Assembly (NCBI RefSeq): GCF_014648195.1
Contig: NZ_BMQQ01000007.1
Span: 1 to 64,000 of the forward strand
DNA: 64,000 nt
Direction: 5' to 3'
DNA from: Streptomyces purpureus
GTDB lineage: Bacteria > Actinomycetota > Actinomycetes > Streptomycetales > Streptomycetaceae
Part shown: in pieces, positions 26,273 to 34,435 of the stretch
Position numbering within the stretch: the first letter of the stretch is position 1
How the letters are laid out: every line of letters begins with the position of its first letter
Made by a program: the position numbers and the translations under genes
The notes under the pieces: generated by a model
Seen by the model: the letters and a program-made list of their open reading frames with translations, nothing else
Database searches by the model: none
Told to the model about the DNA's origin: nothing

Positions 26273-28963
26273 TCAGGGGCGGAGCGCCGCCAGCCGCCGG
26301 CTGTCCAGGGGCGAGGAGCGGCGGTCGAGGCGCTCCTCCAGCAGATGCCGGGCCGCGTCGCTCTGCCCCGCCTCCACCAGGGCGTACAGCAGCGTCTCCT
26401 CCACGATCTCGCGCTGCGCCGCGCTGCCGCCGACCCGCCGCAGGGACGGCAGCAGCTCCCGCAGCCCCTGCACCGCGGCGGTCCACCGCTCCTCCAGGAC
26501 GGCCTCCAGCGCCCGGCACAGCGGCGCCACGACCTCCCGCTGGACCGTGTCGGCCCGGGCCGCGTGGTCCCGCAGCCGCCGCAGCGCCGGCAGATCCCCG
26601 GCCGCGGTGAGCGCGACGGCGCTGTGCAGCGCCGTGAACGCCGTCGCGGGCTGCTCCAGCACGTCCCGGGCGACCGCGTCCAGCACCCCGTCCACCGGCA
26701 TCCGGCCGGTCCAGTGGTGGCACATCCGGGCCCGCCACAGCAGCGAACCGGAGTCGACCAGCGCCCGCACGCCGTTCACCTGGCGGGGCGCGAGCTGTGC
26801 GAACCAGCGCCTGCGGACCGCGGCCGGATCGTCGAGCGCCAGCTCGTGCAGGGCCACGTGCCAGGAGAAGTGGGCGCGGTGCACCGCGCCGCGCCCCTGG
26901 TCCGCGATCCAGCCGTCGAGCCAGTCACGGCCCGCGTGGTGGTCGCCGGACTCGTAGTGGACGTGCGCGAGGGCGTGCACGGCGTGACCGGAGGCCGGCT
27001 CCGCCGCCAGCGCCTGCCGGGCGAGCGCTCCCGCCTCGTCAAAACGGCCCTCCTCCTGCCGGAGGAAGGACAGCAGCGAGGTGTGGAACCAGTGGCCCTC
27101 GAAGGCGGGCGCGGTCCGCGCCACCAGCCGCTGCGCCAGGCTTCCGTCGAGGTCGCCGATGCCGGAGAAGGCGATGGTGGGCACCGCCGCGCTGAGCGCG
27201 AGGGCGTCGGCGGGGAAGCGTTCGAGATGGTCGATAAGGGCCTGGTCGCCGCCCTGGCCGCCGATCCGGCGGGAGACGACGTCGACGAAGGAGCGCTCCC
27301 GCTCGTCGCCGCGCTCGGCGGCGCTGCGCTGGGCGTCGGCGAGCGCCCGGGGCACGTCGACCTCCGCGCCGCACTCGTGGCCGAGCAGCGCGAGCGTGGC
27401 GTGGCCCAGCGCGAAGCCCGGGTCGAGCTCGGTGGCCCGGGTGAAGGCCTCGGCGGCCTTGCCGCGGACGGTGACGACCCGGGCCAGGCCGGTGCGGTAG
27501 GAGGCCGCGGCGGCGGCGTGGGTCGACAGGGGGAGCCCGAACTGGTCGGTGGGGCGGCGCCGACTGGGGCGTACGGGCGTGGCCAGCGGCGCGAGGACCG
27601 CCTCGGCGACCGCCTTGGCCTGGGTACGGATCTCCGGGATCGCGGTCGTCTCCCACAGTTCGCCGCGGCGGGGCGAGCCCAGCGTGAACAGCGGCCGGTC
27701 GGCGCGCCGGCCGGCGTCGAGCAGCCGCCCGTCGTCGGTGGCGACGCCGATGCCCAGCGGGCCGGGCACGGCGAGACCGTCGGCGAGCAGCCCCGCCCAC
27801 ATCGGATCGCCGGCCGCGTCCGCCCGCAGGCCGGGGCCGGTGCAGTCCACCACCCGGCCCACGCGCAGTTCGCGGCCGTCGTCGAGGACGACGGCGAGCC
27901 GGCCGTCGTCGAGGGTGTGGGCCGAGGCGACCCGTCCGGCGTGGATCCGCAGCCGGCGCGCGGCCCGCGCCCGGGCCACCGCCTCGGCGGTGGTGGGCGC
28001 CATGCGGTGCCGGTGGGTGTTCCAGAGTGTGGCGTCGCGGCCGAGGAACTCGGCCCGCTCGTCGTCGCTGAGCCCCTGCCACAGGCTCACGAGGTGGGGG
28101 CGGAGCCCGTCGAGGGCCGGGCGCCAGTCGCCGTGGTCGCGCAGCGCGGCGGCGAGGTGGCGGCGTAAGGCGGTCCGCAGCCGGCCGAGTGGCAGCCCCG
28201 CGAGGCCGGGCGGGGCGGGCAGCGGCGGCAGGGGAGCCACGGCGTGCGGCTGGGGGAGCAGGCCGCTGCGGGACAGGGCGTGCACCGTACGGCCCGCCCG
28301 GTCGAGGACGAGGGCCAGGTCGACGGCGGTCAGACCGCTGCCGACCAGCAGGACGTCGTCCGAGTCCGGGACCGCGCCGAGGGCTCCGGGCGCCCAGGGC
28401 CGGGCCACGAACCGGTCGGAGTCGCGCAGCCCGGGCGGTGCCCAGGCGGCCGTGGCGGGGGCCGGGCCGGTCGCCAGCACCACGCTGTCGGCCCGCAGCA
28501 CCGACCCGTCGGACAGCGCGAGTTCGAACCGCCCCGCGCCGTCCCCGTCCCCCGCGTCGGCGCACCGGGTGACCGTGGCCCGCAGACGGCGCACGGCGAC
28601 CGTGCCGTGGGCCGTGATGATGGCCCGGCCGAGCGTGTCGGCGATATAGGAGCCGAAGCGGTAGCGGGCGGCGAAGTCGGCGGCCGTGACGGTGGGTTCG
28701 CCGTGGCGGCAGAGCCAGCGCCGGAAGTGGCCGGGGTCGTCCGGGTAGGCGCTCATGCCGCCCACCGGGACGTTGAGCCGGTGTTCGGGCGCCTCGGTGG
28801 CGTACGCCGTGCCGCGGCCCGCCTCCGCGGCCGGGTCGATCAGGACCAGTTCGAGCGGCGTACGTCGGCGTGCCGCCGTCTCGCAGAGCTGTACGGCGAC
28901 CAGAGCACCGGCCGCGCCGGCTCCGACGACGGCAACGGTGGGGCGGGGAGGAGCGGGAACCAC
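26273..28963 (-). CDS. FAD/NAD(P)-binding oxidoreductase fused to a TTC38-like TPR domain
   Basis: An 896-aa fusion protein. Residues 1-480 are a two-dinucleotide-fold flavoprotein (VAVVGAGAAGALVAVQL; GRGTAYATEAPEHRLNVPVG; VLATGP; DDVLLVGSGLTAVDLAL), as in the FAD/NAD(P)-binding family next to HcaE-type genes. From about 485 (DQFGLPLSTHAAAAASY) to the end it matches the TTC38 family: FTRATELDPGFALGHATLALLGHE, SFVDVVSRRI, ALAAEPASGHAVHALAHVHYESGDH. The two parts are usually separate proteins. GTG 28963 is chosen because GGAGGT sits four bases upstream; the frame is open to 29104, but that stretch is AT-rich promoter DNA. An Rrf2-type regulator is divergent. Substrate unknown. Confidence 0.8.
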   Translation of the reverse strand: MVPAPPRPTVAVVGAGAAGALVAVQLCETAARRRTPLELVLIDPAAEAGRGTAYATEAPEHRLNVPVGGMSAYPDDPGHFRRWLCRHGEPTVTAADFAARYRFGSYIADTLGRAIITAHGTVAVRRLRATVTRCADAGDGDGAGRFELALSDGSVLRADSVVLATGPAPATAAWAPPGLRDSDRFVARPWAPGALGAVPDSDDVLLVGSGLTAVDLALVLDRAGRTVHALSRSGLLPQPHAVAPLPPLPAPPGLAGLPLGRLRTALRRHLAAALRDHGDWRPALDGLRPHLVSLWQGLSDDERAEFLGRDATLWNTHRHRMAPTTAEAVARARAARRLRIHAGRVASAHTLDDGRLAVVLDDGRELRVGRVVDCTGPGLRADAAGDPMWAGLLADGLAVPGPLGIGVATDDGRLLDAGRRADRPLFTLGSPRRGELWETTAIPEIRTQAKAVAEAVLAPLATPVRPSRRRPTDQFGLPLSTHAAAAASYRTGLARVVTVRGKAAEAFTRATELDPGFALGHATLALLGHECGAEVDVPRALADAQRSAAERGDERERSFVDVVSRRIGGQGGDQALIDHLERFPADALALSAAVPTIAFSGIGDLDGSLAQRLVARTAPAFEGHWFHTSLLSFLRQEEGRFDEAGALARQALAAEPASGHAVHALAHVHYESGDHHAGRDWLDGWIADQGRGAVHRAHFSWHVALHELALDDPAAVRRRWFAQLAPRQVNGVRALVDSGSLLWRARMCHHWTGRMPVDGVLDAVARDVLEQPATAFTALHSAVALTAAGDLPALRRLRDHAARADTVQREVVAPLCRALEAVLEERWTAAVQGLRELLPSLRRVGGSAAQREIVEETLLYALVEAGQSDAARHLLEERLDRRSSPLDSRRLAALRP

Positions 28964-28999
28964 GGATACCTCCGACTCAAGGCGGGTGGCGCACATGAA

Positions 29000-29026
29000 G
29001 TTCACTATGTAGATGAACAATGTGAA
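29000..29026. promoter_or_regulatory. Nested inverted repeats between the FAD/TPR gene and the Rrf2 gene
   Basis: Two inverted repeats overlap in an AT-rich patch: TTCAC (29001-29005) with GTGAA (29022-29026), and GTTCA (29000-29004) with TGAAC (29014-29018). They lie 37-63 bp upstream of the GTG start at 28963 and are a plausible operator of the neighbouring Rrf2-type regulator. Confidence 0.45.
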
Positions 29027-29111
29027 GAGACAACCCCCTCCCGGCGTGGCGGTGATTTCCCGCCACTTGGGCATCTCGTGGGCCGGCGACGAGTCATGAG
29101 ACATTGAGCCG

Positions 29112-29591
29112 GTGAGGATCTCAGCGCGAACGGACTACGCCGTACGAGCCATGGCGGAGTTGGCCGGTTCACCCGACCGGCCGCTGAAGGCGGAGGACGT
29201 CGCGGGCCGTCAGGACATCCCTGTCCGCTTCCTCTTCGTCGTCCTGAGCGAGCTGCGCCAGGCGCGCCTCGTGCGGAGCGTACGAGGCCCCGACGGCGGC
29301 TACGCCCTGACCAGACCGCCGGCCGAGATCACCCTCGCCGATGTCATCCGCGCCATGGACGGGCCCCTCGTCAGCGTGCGTGACCTGAAACTGACCGGGC
29401 TCTCCTACCAGGGCGCGGCCGCTCCGATGCCGGACGTCTGGCGTGCCGTGCGCACCAGCCTGCGCCAGGTCCTGGAGGGCACCACGCTGGCGGACCTGGC
29501 CTCCGGCGCCCTGCCCGAACTGGTGCGGGACCGGGCCCGGATGTACACCGACGACGTACGGACGTATCCCCCGCACACGGAACCCCACTGA
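29112..29591 (+). CDS. Rrf2 family transcriptional regulator lacking cysteines
   Basis: A 159-aa regulator with a GTG start. The winged helix is standard for Rrf2: ISARTDYAVRAMAELA, then VAGRQDIPVRFLFVVLSELRQARLV and SVRGPDGGYALTRP, then ITLADVIRAMDGPL. Iron-sulfur members (IscR, NsrR, RsrR) carry three cysteines after the wing; this protein has none, so it cannot bind an Fe-S cluster in the usual way. It is divergent from the FAD/TPR fusion gene and probably controls it. Its stop codon is followed within 8 bp by an operator that belongs to the biosynthetic cluster. Confidence 0.85.
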   Translation: MRISARTDYAVRAMAELAGSPDRPLKAEDVAGRQDIPVRFLFVVLSELRQARLVRSVRGPDGGYALTRPPAEITLADVIRAMDGPLVSVRDLKLTGLSYQGAAAPMPDVWRAVRTSLRQVLEGTTLADLASGALPELVRDRARMYTDDVRTYPPHTEPH

Positions 29592-29598
29592 CAATCAC

Positions 29599-29612
29599 TT
29601 TCCGTTCGGAAA
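29599..29612 (+). promoter_or_regulatory. TTTCC-N4-GGAAA operator upstream of the amine oxidase
   Basis: TTTCCGTTCGGAAA is the core of a longer palindrome, 29593-29618 (AATCA at the left, TGATT at the right; 11 of 13 base pairs). The same core occurs at four other promoters of the cluster. A weaker copy, GTTTCCAGCCGTTAAC (29651-29666), follows two bases after a GTATAT -10-like hexamer. Probable MarR operators. Confidence 0.65.
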
Positions 29613-29699
29613 ATGATTTAGCTTCCGCATGGCCAGTTCTCACGTATATAGTTTCCAGCCGTTAACGATGCGCGAGTGTGTGTGAGCGAGGAGACGGGT

Positions 29700-31154
29700 A
29701 TGCGAGAGGCCACACCGACGGAAGTACGCCGCGACTTCGACAGCGGCATGCCGGACCTGCGGCTCCCCAGGTCCGTCGTCGTCATCGGCGCCGGGTTATC
29801 GGGGCTCGCGGTGGCGTACGAACTGGCCAACCGCGGCTGCGACGTGACCGTCCTGGAAGCCTCGGGCCGGGCGGGCGGACGGGCCTACACCCTGCGCGAG
29901 CCCTTCGCCGACGGGCTCCACGCCGAGGCCGGCGCCATGACCCTGACCCCGCACTGCCACTACGCCATGCACTACCTGCGGGAGCTGGGCGTGGGCCTGG
30001 AGACCGCAGACCTGGTCGGGACCACGTTCTCCTACTTCATGGGCTCCCGGCTGTTCACCCCCGACCGGGAGTCGCTGGAGCAGGCCGGGCTCCCGCTCGC
30101 CCCGCACGAGAAGACCCTCGGTGTCGAAGGCATGATCGACCGCTATGTGCGCGACACCTACCAGGCGCTCCAGCCCGACATCACCGCGCCGGACTGGACC
30201 GTCACCCCGCTGCTTGGCCGCTACGACCAGCGGTCCGTGTACGAGGTCCTCACCGACCGGGGAGCGTCTCCCGTCGCCGTCGACCTGATGGAGCCGCACT
30301 TCCTGGAGATGCGCGGCGGCGACCTCAAGACCGCGTCCGCGCTGTCCTGGCTGCGCCACGAGGCGAGCCCGCACTCGCTGACCAACGCCGACCCGCGCTG
30401 GTCGAAGGTGAAGGGCGGCACCGACCGCTTCCCGCAGGCGTTCGCCGAGCGGCTGAAGGACCGGATCCGCTACCGCAAGCCGGTGGTCCGCGTCGCACAG
30501 GACGCCGAGCGGGCCCGGTTGACCTTCCTCGACCAGGGTCGGCTGCAGACGATGGAGGCCGAACGGGTCGTGGTCACCGTCCCCTTCAGCGCCGTACGCC
30601 ACATCGACTTCACCGACGCCGCGCTCTCGGACGCCAAGCACGACGTCATGCGCCGGGTGAAGTACTCCTCGATCGTCCGCGTCTACCTCCAGATGAGCAG
30701 CCAGTTCTGGCCGCAGCGCAACGCCAGCTTCTCCACCGATCTGCCCGTCCGCTGGATCCGCGACGCCACGCCCCAGCTCCCCGGCCCCCGCAAGATCCTC
30801 GAATGCCTGATGACCGGCTGGCGGGCCCGCGCGGTCGCCGTCATGTCCGCGGAGGAACGGCTGCGCTTCGTCCTCGACCAGGTCGAGACCGTGCTGCCCG
30901 GTGCGCGGGACCACTACGAGACGGGCACCTCGGTCGTCTGGGACCAGCAGCCCTACATCGAGGGCGCCTACATCCTCCCCGAGCTCGGCCACAGCGCCCT
31001 GATGCCGGTCATCCGCCGCCCCGAGGGCCGTATCCACTTCGCCGGCGACCACGCGGCGTTCGAACCCAACGGCGGCTCGATGACCTTCGCCCTGGAGTCG
31101 GCCGCGCGCACCGTCCTCGAACTGGGCCGGGGCTCAGGCGAGCAGCAGCCGTAG
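29700..31154 (+). CDS. Flavin-containing amine/amino-acid oxidase
   Basis: A 484-aa flavoenzyme of the monoamine oxidase/L-amino-acid oxidase family. The FAD site is at residues 23-70 (VVVIGAGLSGLAVAYELANRG; EASGRAGGRAYT), the HAEAGAM segment follows, and the C-terminal flavin loop reads GRIHFAGDHAAFEPNGGSM. GAGGAG seven bases upstream supports ATG 29700. It overlaps the convergent PhzE-like gene by 21 bp. It is not part of the tomaymycin set as I know it. However, its promoter has the cluster operator, so a role in precursor supply, tailoring or detoxification of the pyrrolobenzodiazepine is likely. The substrate cannot be read from sequence. Confidence 0.8.
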   Translation: MREATPTEVRRDFDSGMPDLRLPRSVVVIGAGLSGLAVAYELANRGCDVTVLEASGRAGGRAYTLREPFADGLHAEAGAMTLTPHCHYAMHYLRELGVGLETADLVGTTFSYFMGSRLFTPDRESLEQAGLPLAPHEKTLGVEGMIDRYVRDTYQALQPDITAPDWTVTPLLGRYDQRSVYEVLTDRGASPVAVDLMEPHFLEMRGGDLKTASALSWLRHEASPHSLTNADPRWSKVKGGTDRFPQAFAERLKDRIRYRKPVVRVAQDAERARLTFLDQGRLQTMEAERVVVTVPFSAVRHIDFTDAALSDAKHDVMRRVKYSSIVRVYLQMSSQFWPQRNASFSTDLPVRWIRDATPQLPGPRKILECLMTGWRARAVAVMSAEERLRFVLDQVETVLPGARDHYETGTSVVWDQQPYIEGAYILPELGHSALMPVIRRPEGRIHFAGDHAAFEPNGGSMTFALESAARTVLELGRGSGEQQP

Positions 31155-33080
31155 GAGATCCGCCCCGTTCGTCGTGATGACCGACTCCGGACGGAACTGG
31201 TAGCCGGCCGCCCGCGGGCCCGTGAACGCCACGAGCTCGCGCCGGTCCGCGGAGTGCCAGAGCCGGATACCGAGCCGGCCGGCCGCCTTGTCACAGTGGT
31301 CGGCCGGCTCCACGGCGCAGGCGTCGCTGAAGGCGGCCGTCACCCGCAGCCCGTGCACGTCGACCGTGCGGCGCACGACCTGGCTGGGGCGGGCGACCGG
31401 GGCGCCCGCCAGGCCCAGTTCGCGGGCGAGCACCTGAAAGCCGGTGCCGATGCCGCTCACCGCGGGCCCGCCCGCCGCCGCGCCGGCCAGGAGCGTGCGG
31501 GCCAGTGCGCGCAGGGCCGTGTCCGGGGCGCCGGGCCGGCCGGGCCCCGGGGCGAGCACGACCCGGCCCCGGGGACCGGGCAGAGCGGCCGCCTCGACCT
31601 CGTCGTACCGCCGCACCTCCACGGTCCGGCCGAGACCGCGCACCATATGGGCCAGGACCTCCGTCTCCTCCTCGCCGGAGTCGACCAGCAGCACCGCGTC
31701 CGCCGCCCGCCTCCTGGCCGGCGGCCGGGCGAAACCGCTCCAGAACGTGGAGAGTTGTCTGCGGCGCAGATCCAGCTCCTTCGCCACCCGGTCGTCCAGG
31801 GCGAGCGCGGCGGCGGTGTCCCGGTCGGGTGGAGTCCTGCTGGGGCCGGCCGGGCGGGGCGCGTCAGGCCGCAGGGTGGACAGCAGGGCGGCCGCCTTCG
31901 CGCGGGTCTCCGCCGTCTCCGCCTCCGGGCTGGAGCCGGGACCGAGCGTGGCGCCCACCGACAGCCGCAGCAGACCGTCCCCGTCGATGTCGAACGTACG
32001 GATCACGGCGGCCGAGTCCAGCTCCTCCCAGCCCTGGGCGTCATGGCCGAGGAGCGCGATGGCGCCGCCGTAGTAGCCGCGGCCCGTCGGCTCCCGGCGC
32101 CGGACGACCCGGCACGCCTCGGCGAACGGGCGGCCGACCGCGGTCGAGGCGAACATCGTCCGCGCCAGGGTCTGCCGCGCGGAGAGCGCCGCGGGTCCGC
32201 TGATCCTGCACTCGCTGTGCAGCAGGTGCGCCATCGGCCGCAGCCGCGGGCCGTCCACCAGGACACCCTGGCCGGTGACCCGGCAGAGCAGGGCCAGTTC
32301 CGCGTCGACGGTGGTCGCCAGCTCCTCGGACTCCTTGGGGTCCTGCAGGAAGGAGAGGAGCCCGGCGAGTTCCGCCCCGCCGGGCGGGTAGCGGTACGTC
32401 CCGCACATCGGGTTCATCACGACCCGGCCGCGCTCGATCCGTACATGTCCCTGCGGGGTGGCACCGACCAGGGCCCGGCCCCGCCGGCCGCCGGTGTGCA
32501 CGGCGAAGGTCCAGTGCGCGCCCGCCTCTGCGGTCAGCAGCCGGCGGAACAACTCCAGCGCCAGCGCGGGCCGGTGGCTGCGCAGCCGGGCGGTGTAGTC
32601 GCGGCGGATCAGCACGCTGAGCCCCTCGCGGGCGACCTCGGTGGAGACGACGTCCCGGACGAGTGCGGCGTACTGACCGTCGTCCGTCTCGAAGCCGGCG
32701 TCGTCGAGGGTGAGCGTGGTGGGGGGCAGGGCGGCCGCCAGTTCGGCGGTGGGCAGCGAGTGATGTTCGGTGATCCGCAGGACCCGCAGGGGAGTGCCGT
32801 CCTGGTGGCACTCCAGTCCCCGCTCGGCGAGGCGGTGGTACGGCAGCAGCGCCAGCGCGTACGGTCCGCCGCCCGGTGCGGGCGGTGACTGCGGGATCTC
32901 CCCGACCGTGCCGACGCTGCCCATCTCCCCGATCAGCACCTCCACGGGCGGCCGTCCACCGTCTCCCGGGCGGTGGCGGCGCAGCAGTGCGAACGGCGGT
33001 GGATCGGGGCTCAGCAACCGCTCGACGAGCGCGGCCGTAGGGACGGAGAACTTGCCATGTGTGAAGTAGTCGGAAATCAA
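31134..33080 (-). CDS. tomP: Second PhzE-like anthranilate/ADIC synthase homologue with degenerate glutaminase
   Basis: A 648-aa protein with the layout of PhzE-type enzymes: chorismate-converting domain (1-430) and class I glutamine amidotransferase domain (460-648). The synthase half keeps NPMCGTYRYP, a His in LLHSECRISG, and IRT and SPEAETAET. It differs from the other PhzE in this cluster at DAELALL (DEELKMM there) and at STAVGRP (PTVTGSP there). In the amidotransferase the nucleophile position reads GIGTGFQ instead of VCLGHQ (Cys to Gly545), and the His position reads FRPES (His to Arg630); Glu632 remains. It therefore cannot hydrolyse glutamine. It may use ammonia or a partner's glutaminase, or be regulatory. 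TTG start. Symbol by position and homology to the tomaymycin cluster. Confidence 0.75.
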   Translation of the reverse strand: MISDYFTHGKFSVPTAALVERLLSPDPPPFALLRRHRPGDGGRPPVEVLIGEMGSVGTVGEIPQSPPAPGGGPYALALLPYHRLAERGLECHQDGTPLRVLRITEHHSLPTAELAAALPPTTLTLDDAGFETDDGQYAALVRDVVSTEVAREGLSVLIRRDYTARLRSHRPALALELFRRLLTAEAGAHWTFAVHTGGRRGRALVGATPQGHVRIERGRVVMNPMCGTYRYPPGGAELAGLLSFLQDPKESEELATTVDAELALLCRVTGQGVLVDGPRLRPMAHLLHSECRISGPAALSARQTLARTMFASTAVGRPFAEACRVVRRREPTGRGYYGGAIALLGHDAQGWEELDSAAVIRTFDIDGDGLLRLSVGATLGPGSSPEAETAETRAKAAALLSTLRPDAPRPAGPSRTPPDRDTAAALALDDRVAKELDLRRRQLSTFWSGFARPPARRRAADAVLLVDSGEEETEVLAHMVRGLGRTVEVRRYDEVEAAALPGPRGRVVLAPGPGRPGAPDTALRALARTLLAGAAAGGPAVSGIGTGFQVLARELGLAGAPVARPSQVVRRTVDVHGLRVTAAFSDACAVEPADHCDKAAGRLGIRLWHSADRRELVAFTGPRAAGYQFRPESVITTNGADLLRLLLA

Positions 33081-33147
33081 GATGGCTCAGTCATCCTTAA
33101 ACAGCGGGGGACATGGCCGCCGCGTGCAAGATTCACGCGGAAGATAG

Positions 33148-33169
33148 TTTCCTGTCGGATAAGATGTTA
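33148..33169. promoter_or_regulatory. Divergent promoter with TTTCC-N4-GGATA operator
   Basis: TTTCCTGTCGGATA (33148-33161) is the cluster operator with one mismatch. Read on the minus strand, TAACAT (33169-33164) is a -10-like hexamer two bases ahead of it, driving the PhzE-like gene. On the plus strand GATAGT overlaps the left edge of the operator and may serve the FAD hydroxylase gene. Confidence 0.55.
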
Positions 33170-33234
33170 GCTTGACCATGAAGCAGGGACCAGGGGGCCG
33201 CCGATCTTCGCCGTGGCCCCGGAAGCGAGGTGTC

Positions 33235-34425
33235 ATGCGGATCGCGGTGATCGGCGCCGGCCCCGGCGGGCTCTATACGGCCTCTCTCGTCAAGCGCCTC
33301 CTGCCCCGGTACGAGGTCGACGTCTGGGAGGCCCAGGCCGCCGACGAGACCTTCGGCTTCGGGGTGGTGTTCTCAGACGGGGCCCTCGGCGGCATCGAGG
33401 CCGCCGACCCCGTCCTCTTCTCCGGCATCACCAGCCACTTCGCCCGCTGGGACCGGATCGACGTCCACTACCGCGGCGGGACCGTACGCAACGAGGGCTA
33501 CGGCTTCTCGGCGATCAGCCGCCGCACCCTGCTCCGGCTGCTCCACGAACGGTGTGCCGCCCTCGGTGTACGCCTGCGCTTCAGCACCCGGGCACCCGGC
33601 CCGGACGAGCTCGCCGGCGCCTACGACCTGGTCGTCGCGGCGGACGGGGTCAACTCCACGACTCGTACCCGCTACGCCGGGAATTTCGGCACCGAGCGCG
33701 GCGAACGCGGCGCCCGCTACATGTGGCTCGGCACCGACCGGCCCTTCGACGCGCTGACCTTCGCCGTCACCGAGACGCCGTACGGCCCGATGCAGGCCCA
33801 CGCCTACCCCTACGCCCCCGGGCGCAGCACCTTCATCGTCGAGGTCAACGAAGCCGTCTGGCGCGCCGCCGGGTTCACCGGCCACCGGACCGAACCCGAG
33901 GACGGCAGCAGCGACGAGCGCTCCCTCGCGAGGGTCGCCGAGCTCTTCTCCGACGTCCTCCAGGGGCACGGCCTGGAGGGCAACAAATCGCGCTGGGGCC
34001 GGTTCACCGTCGTCAGCAACCGCCACTGGAGCCACCGCAACATCGCCCTGCTCGGCGACAGCGCGCACACCACCCACTTCTCCATCGGCTCCGGCACCAA
34101 GCTCGCCATGGAGGACGCCCTCGCCCTCACCATGGCACTGCGGGACCACACCACGGTCCCCGAGGCGCTCGCCGCCTACCAGGCCGAGCGCGAGCCGGCG
34201 GTGGCGGCGATGCAGCGCACCGCCCTGACCAGCCTCGAATGGTTCGAGGACATCGACCGCTGCGTCGGGCTCGACCCGGAGGTCTTCAACGCCCATCTGC
34301 TCACCCGCAGCGGGCGGCTCACCCACCGGGACCTGCCGCCGCACGACCCGGACCGTATCGCCCTGATCCGCAGCCGGTTCGCGGACGCCGACGCCGGCCG
34401 GTCCGCCGTCCCCGCCGCGCGGTGA
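33235..34425 (+). CDS. tomO: FAD-dependent aromatic hydroxylase (salicylyl-CoA 5-hydroxylase/VioD-like)
   Basis: A 396-aa single-component flavin hydroxylase. FAD site MRIAVIGAGPGGLYTASLVK, second motif DLVVAADGVNSTTR, third motif IALLGDSAHTTHFSIGSGTK. FGFGVVFSDGALGGIEAADP and YMWLGTDRPFDALTF place it with salicylyl-CoA 5-hydroxylase, 2-aminobenzoyl-CoA monooxygenase and the tryptophan-derived hydroxylase VioD. Expected role: one of the two ring hydroxylations of anthranilate in the A ring; free, CoA-bound or carrier-bound substrate is not known. ATG 33235 follows GAGGTG. It is 10 bp upstream of a MarR gene, so the two form an operon under the 33.15 kb operator. Confidence 0.8.
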   Translation: MRIAVIGAGPGGLYTASLVKRLLPRYEVDVWEAQAADETFGFGVVFSDGALGGIEAADPVLFSGITSHFARWDRIDVHYRGGTVRNEGYGFSAISRRTLLRLLHERCAALGVRLRFSTRAPGPDELAGAYDLVVAADGVNSTTRTRYAGNFGTERGERGARYMWLGTDRPFDALTFAVTETPYGPMQAHAYPYAPGRSTFIVEVNEAVWRAAGFTGHRTEPEDGSSDERSLARVAELFSDVLQGHGLEGNKSRWGRFTVVSNRHWSHRNIALLGDSAHTTHFSIGSGTKLAMEDALALTMALRDHTTVPEALAAYQAEREPAVAAMQRTALTSLEWFEDIDRCVGLDPEVFNAHLLTRSGRLTHRDLPPHDPDRIALIRSRFADADAGRSAVPAAR

Positions 34426-34435
34426 GGCGGGGCGG

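Noticed and set aside
28964..29104. N-terminal extension of the FAD/TPR protein to 29104
   Set aside because: The stretch is AT-rich with inverted repeats and lacks family sequence. GTG 28963 has a good GGAGGT site.
33235..34425. VioD-type violacein-pathway hydroxylase
   Set aside because: No other violacein gene is present. The family also contains salicylyl-CoA and aminobenzoyl-CoA hydroxylases, which fit anthranilate chemistry.
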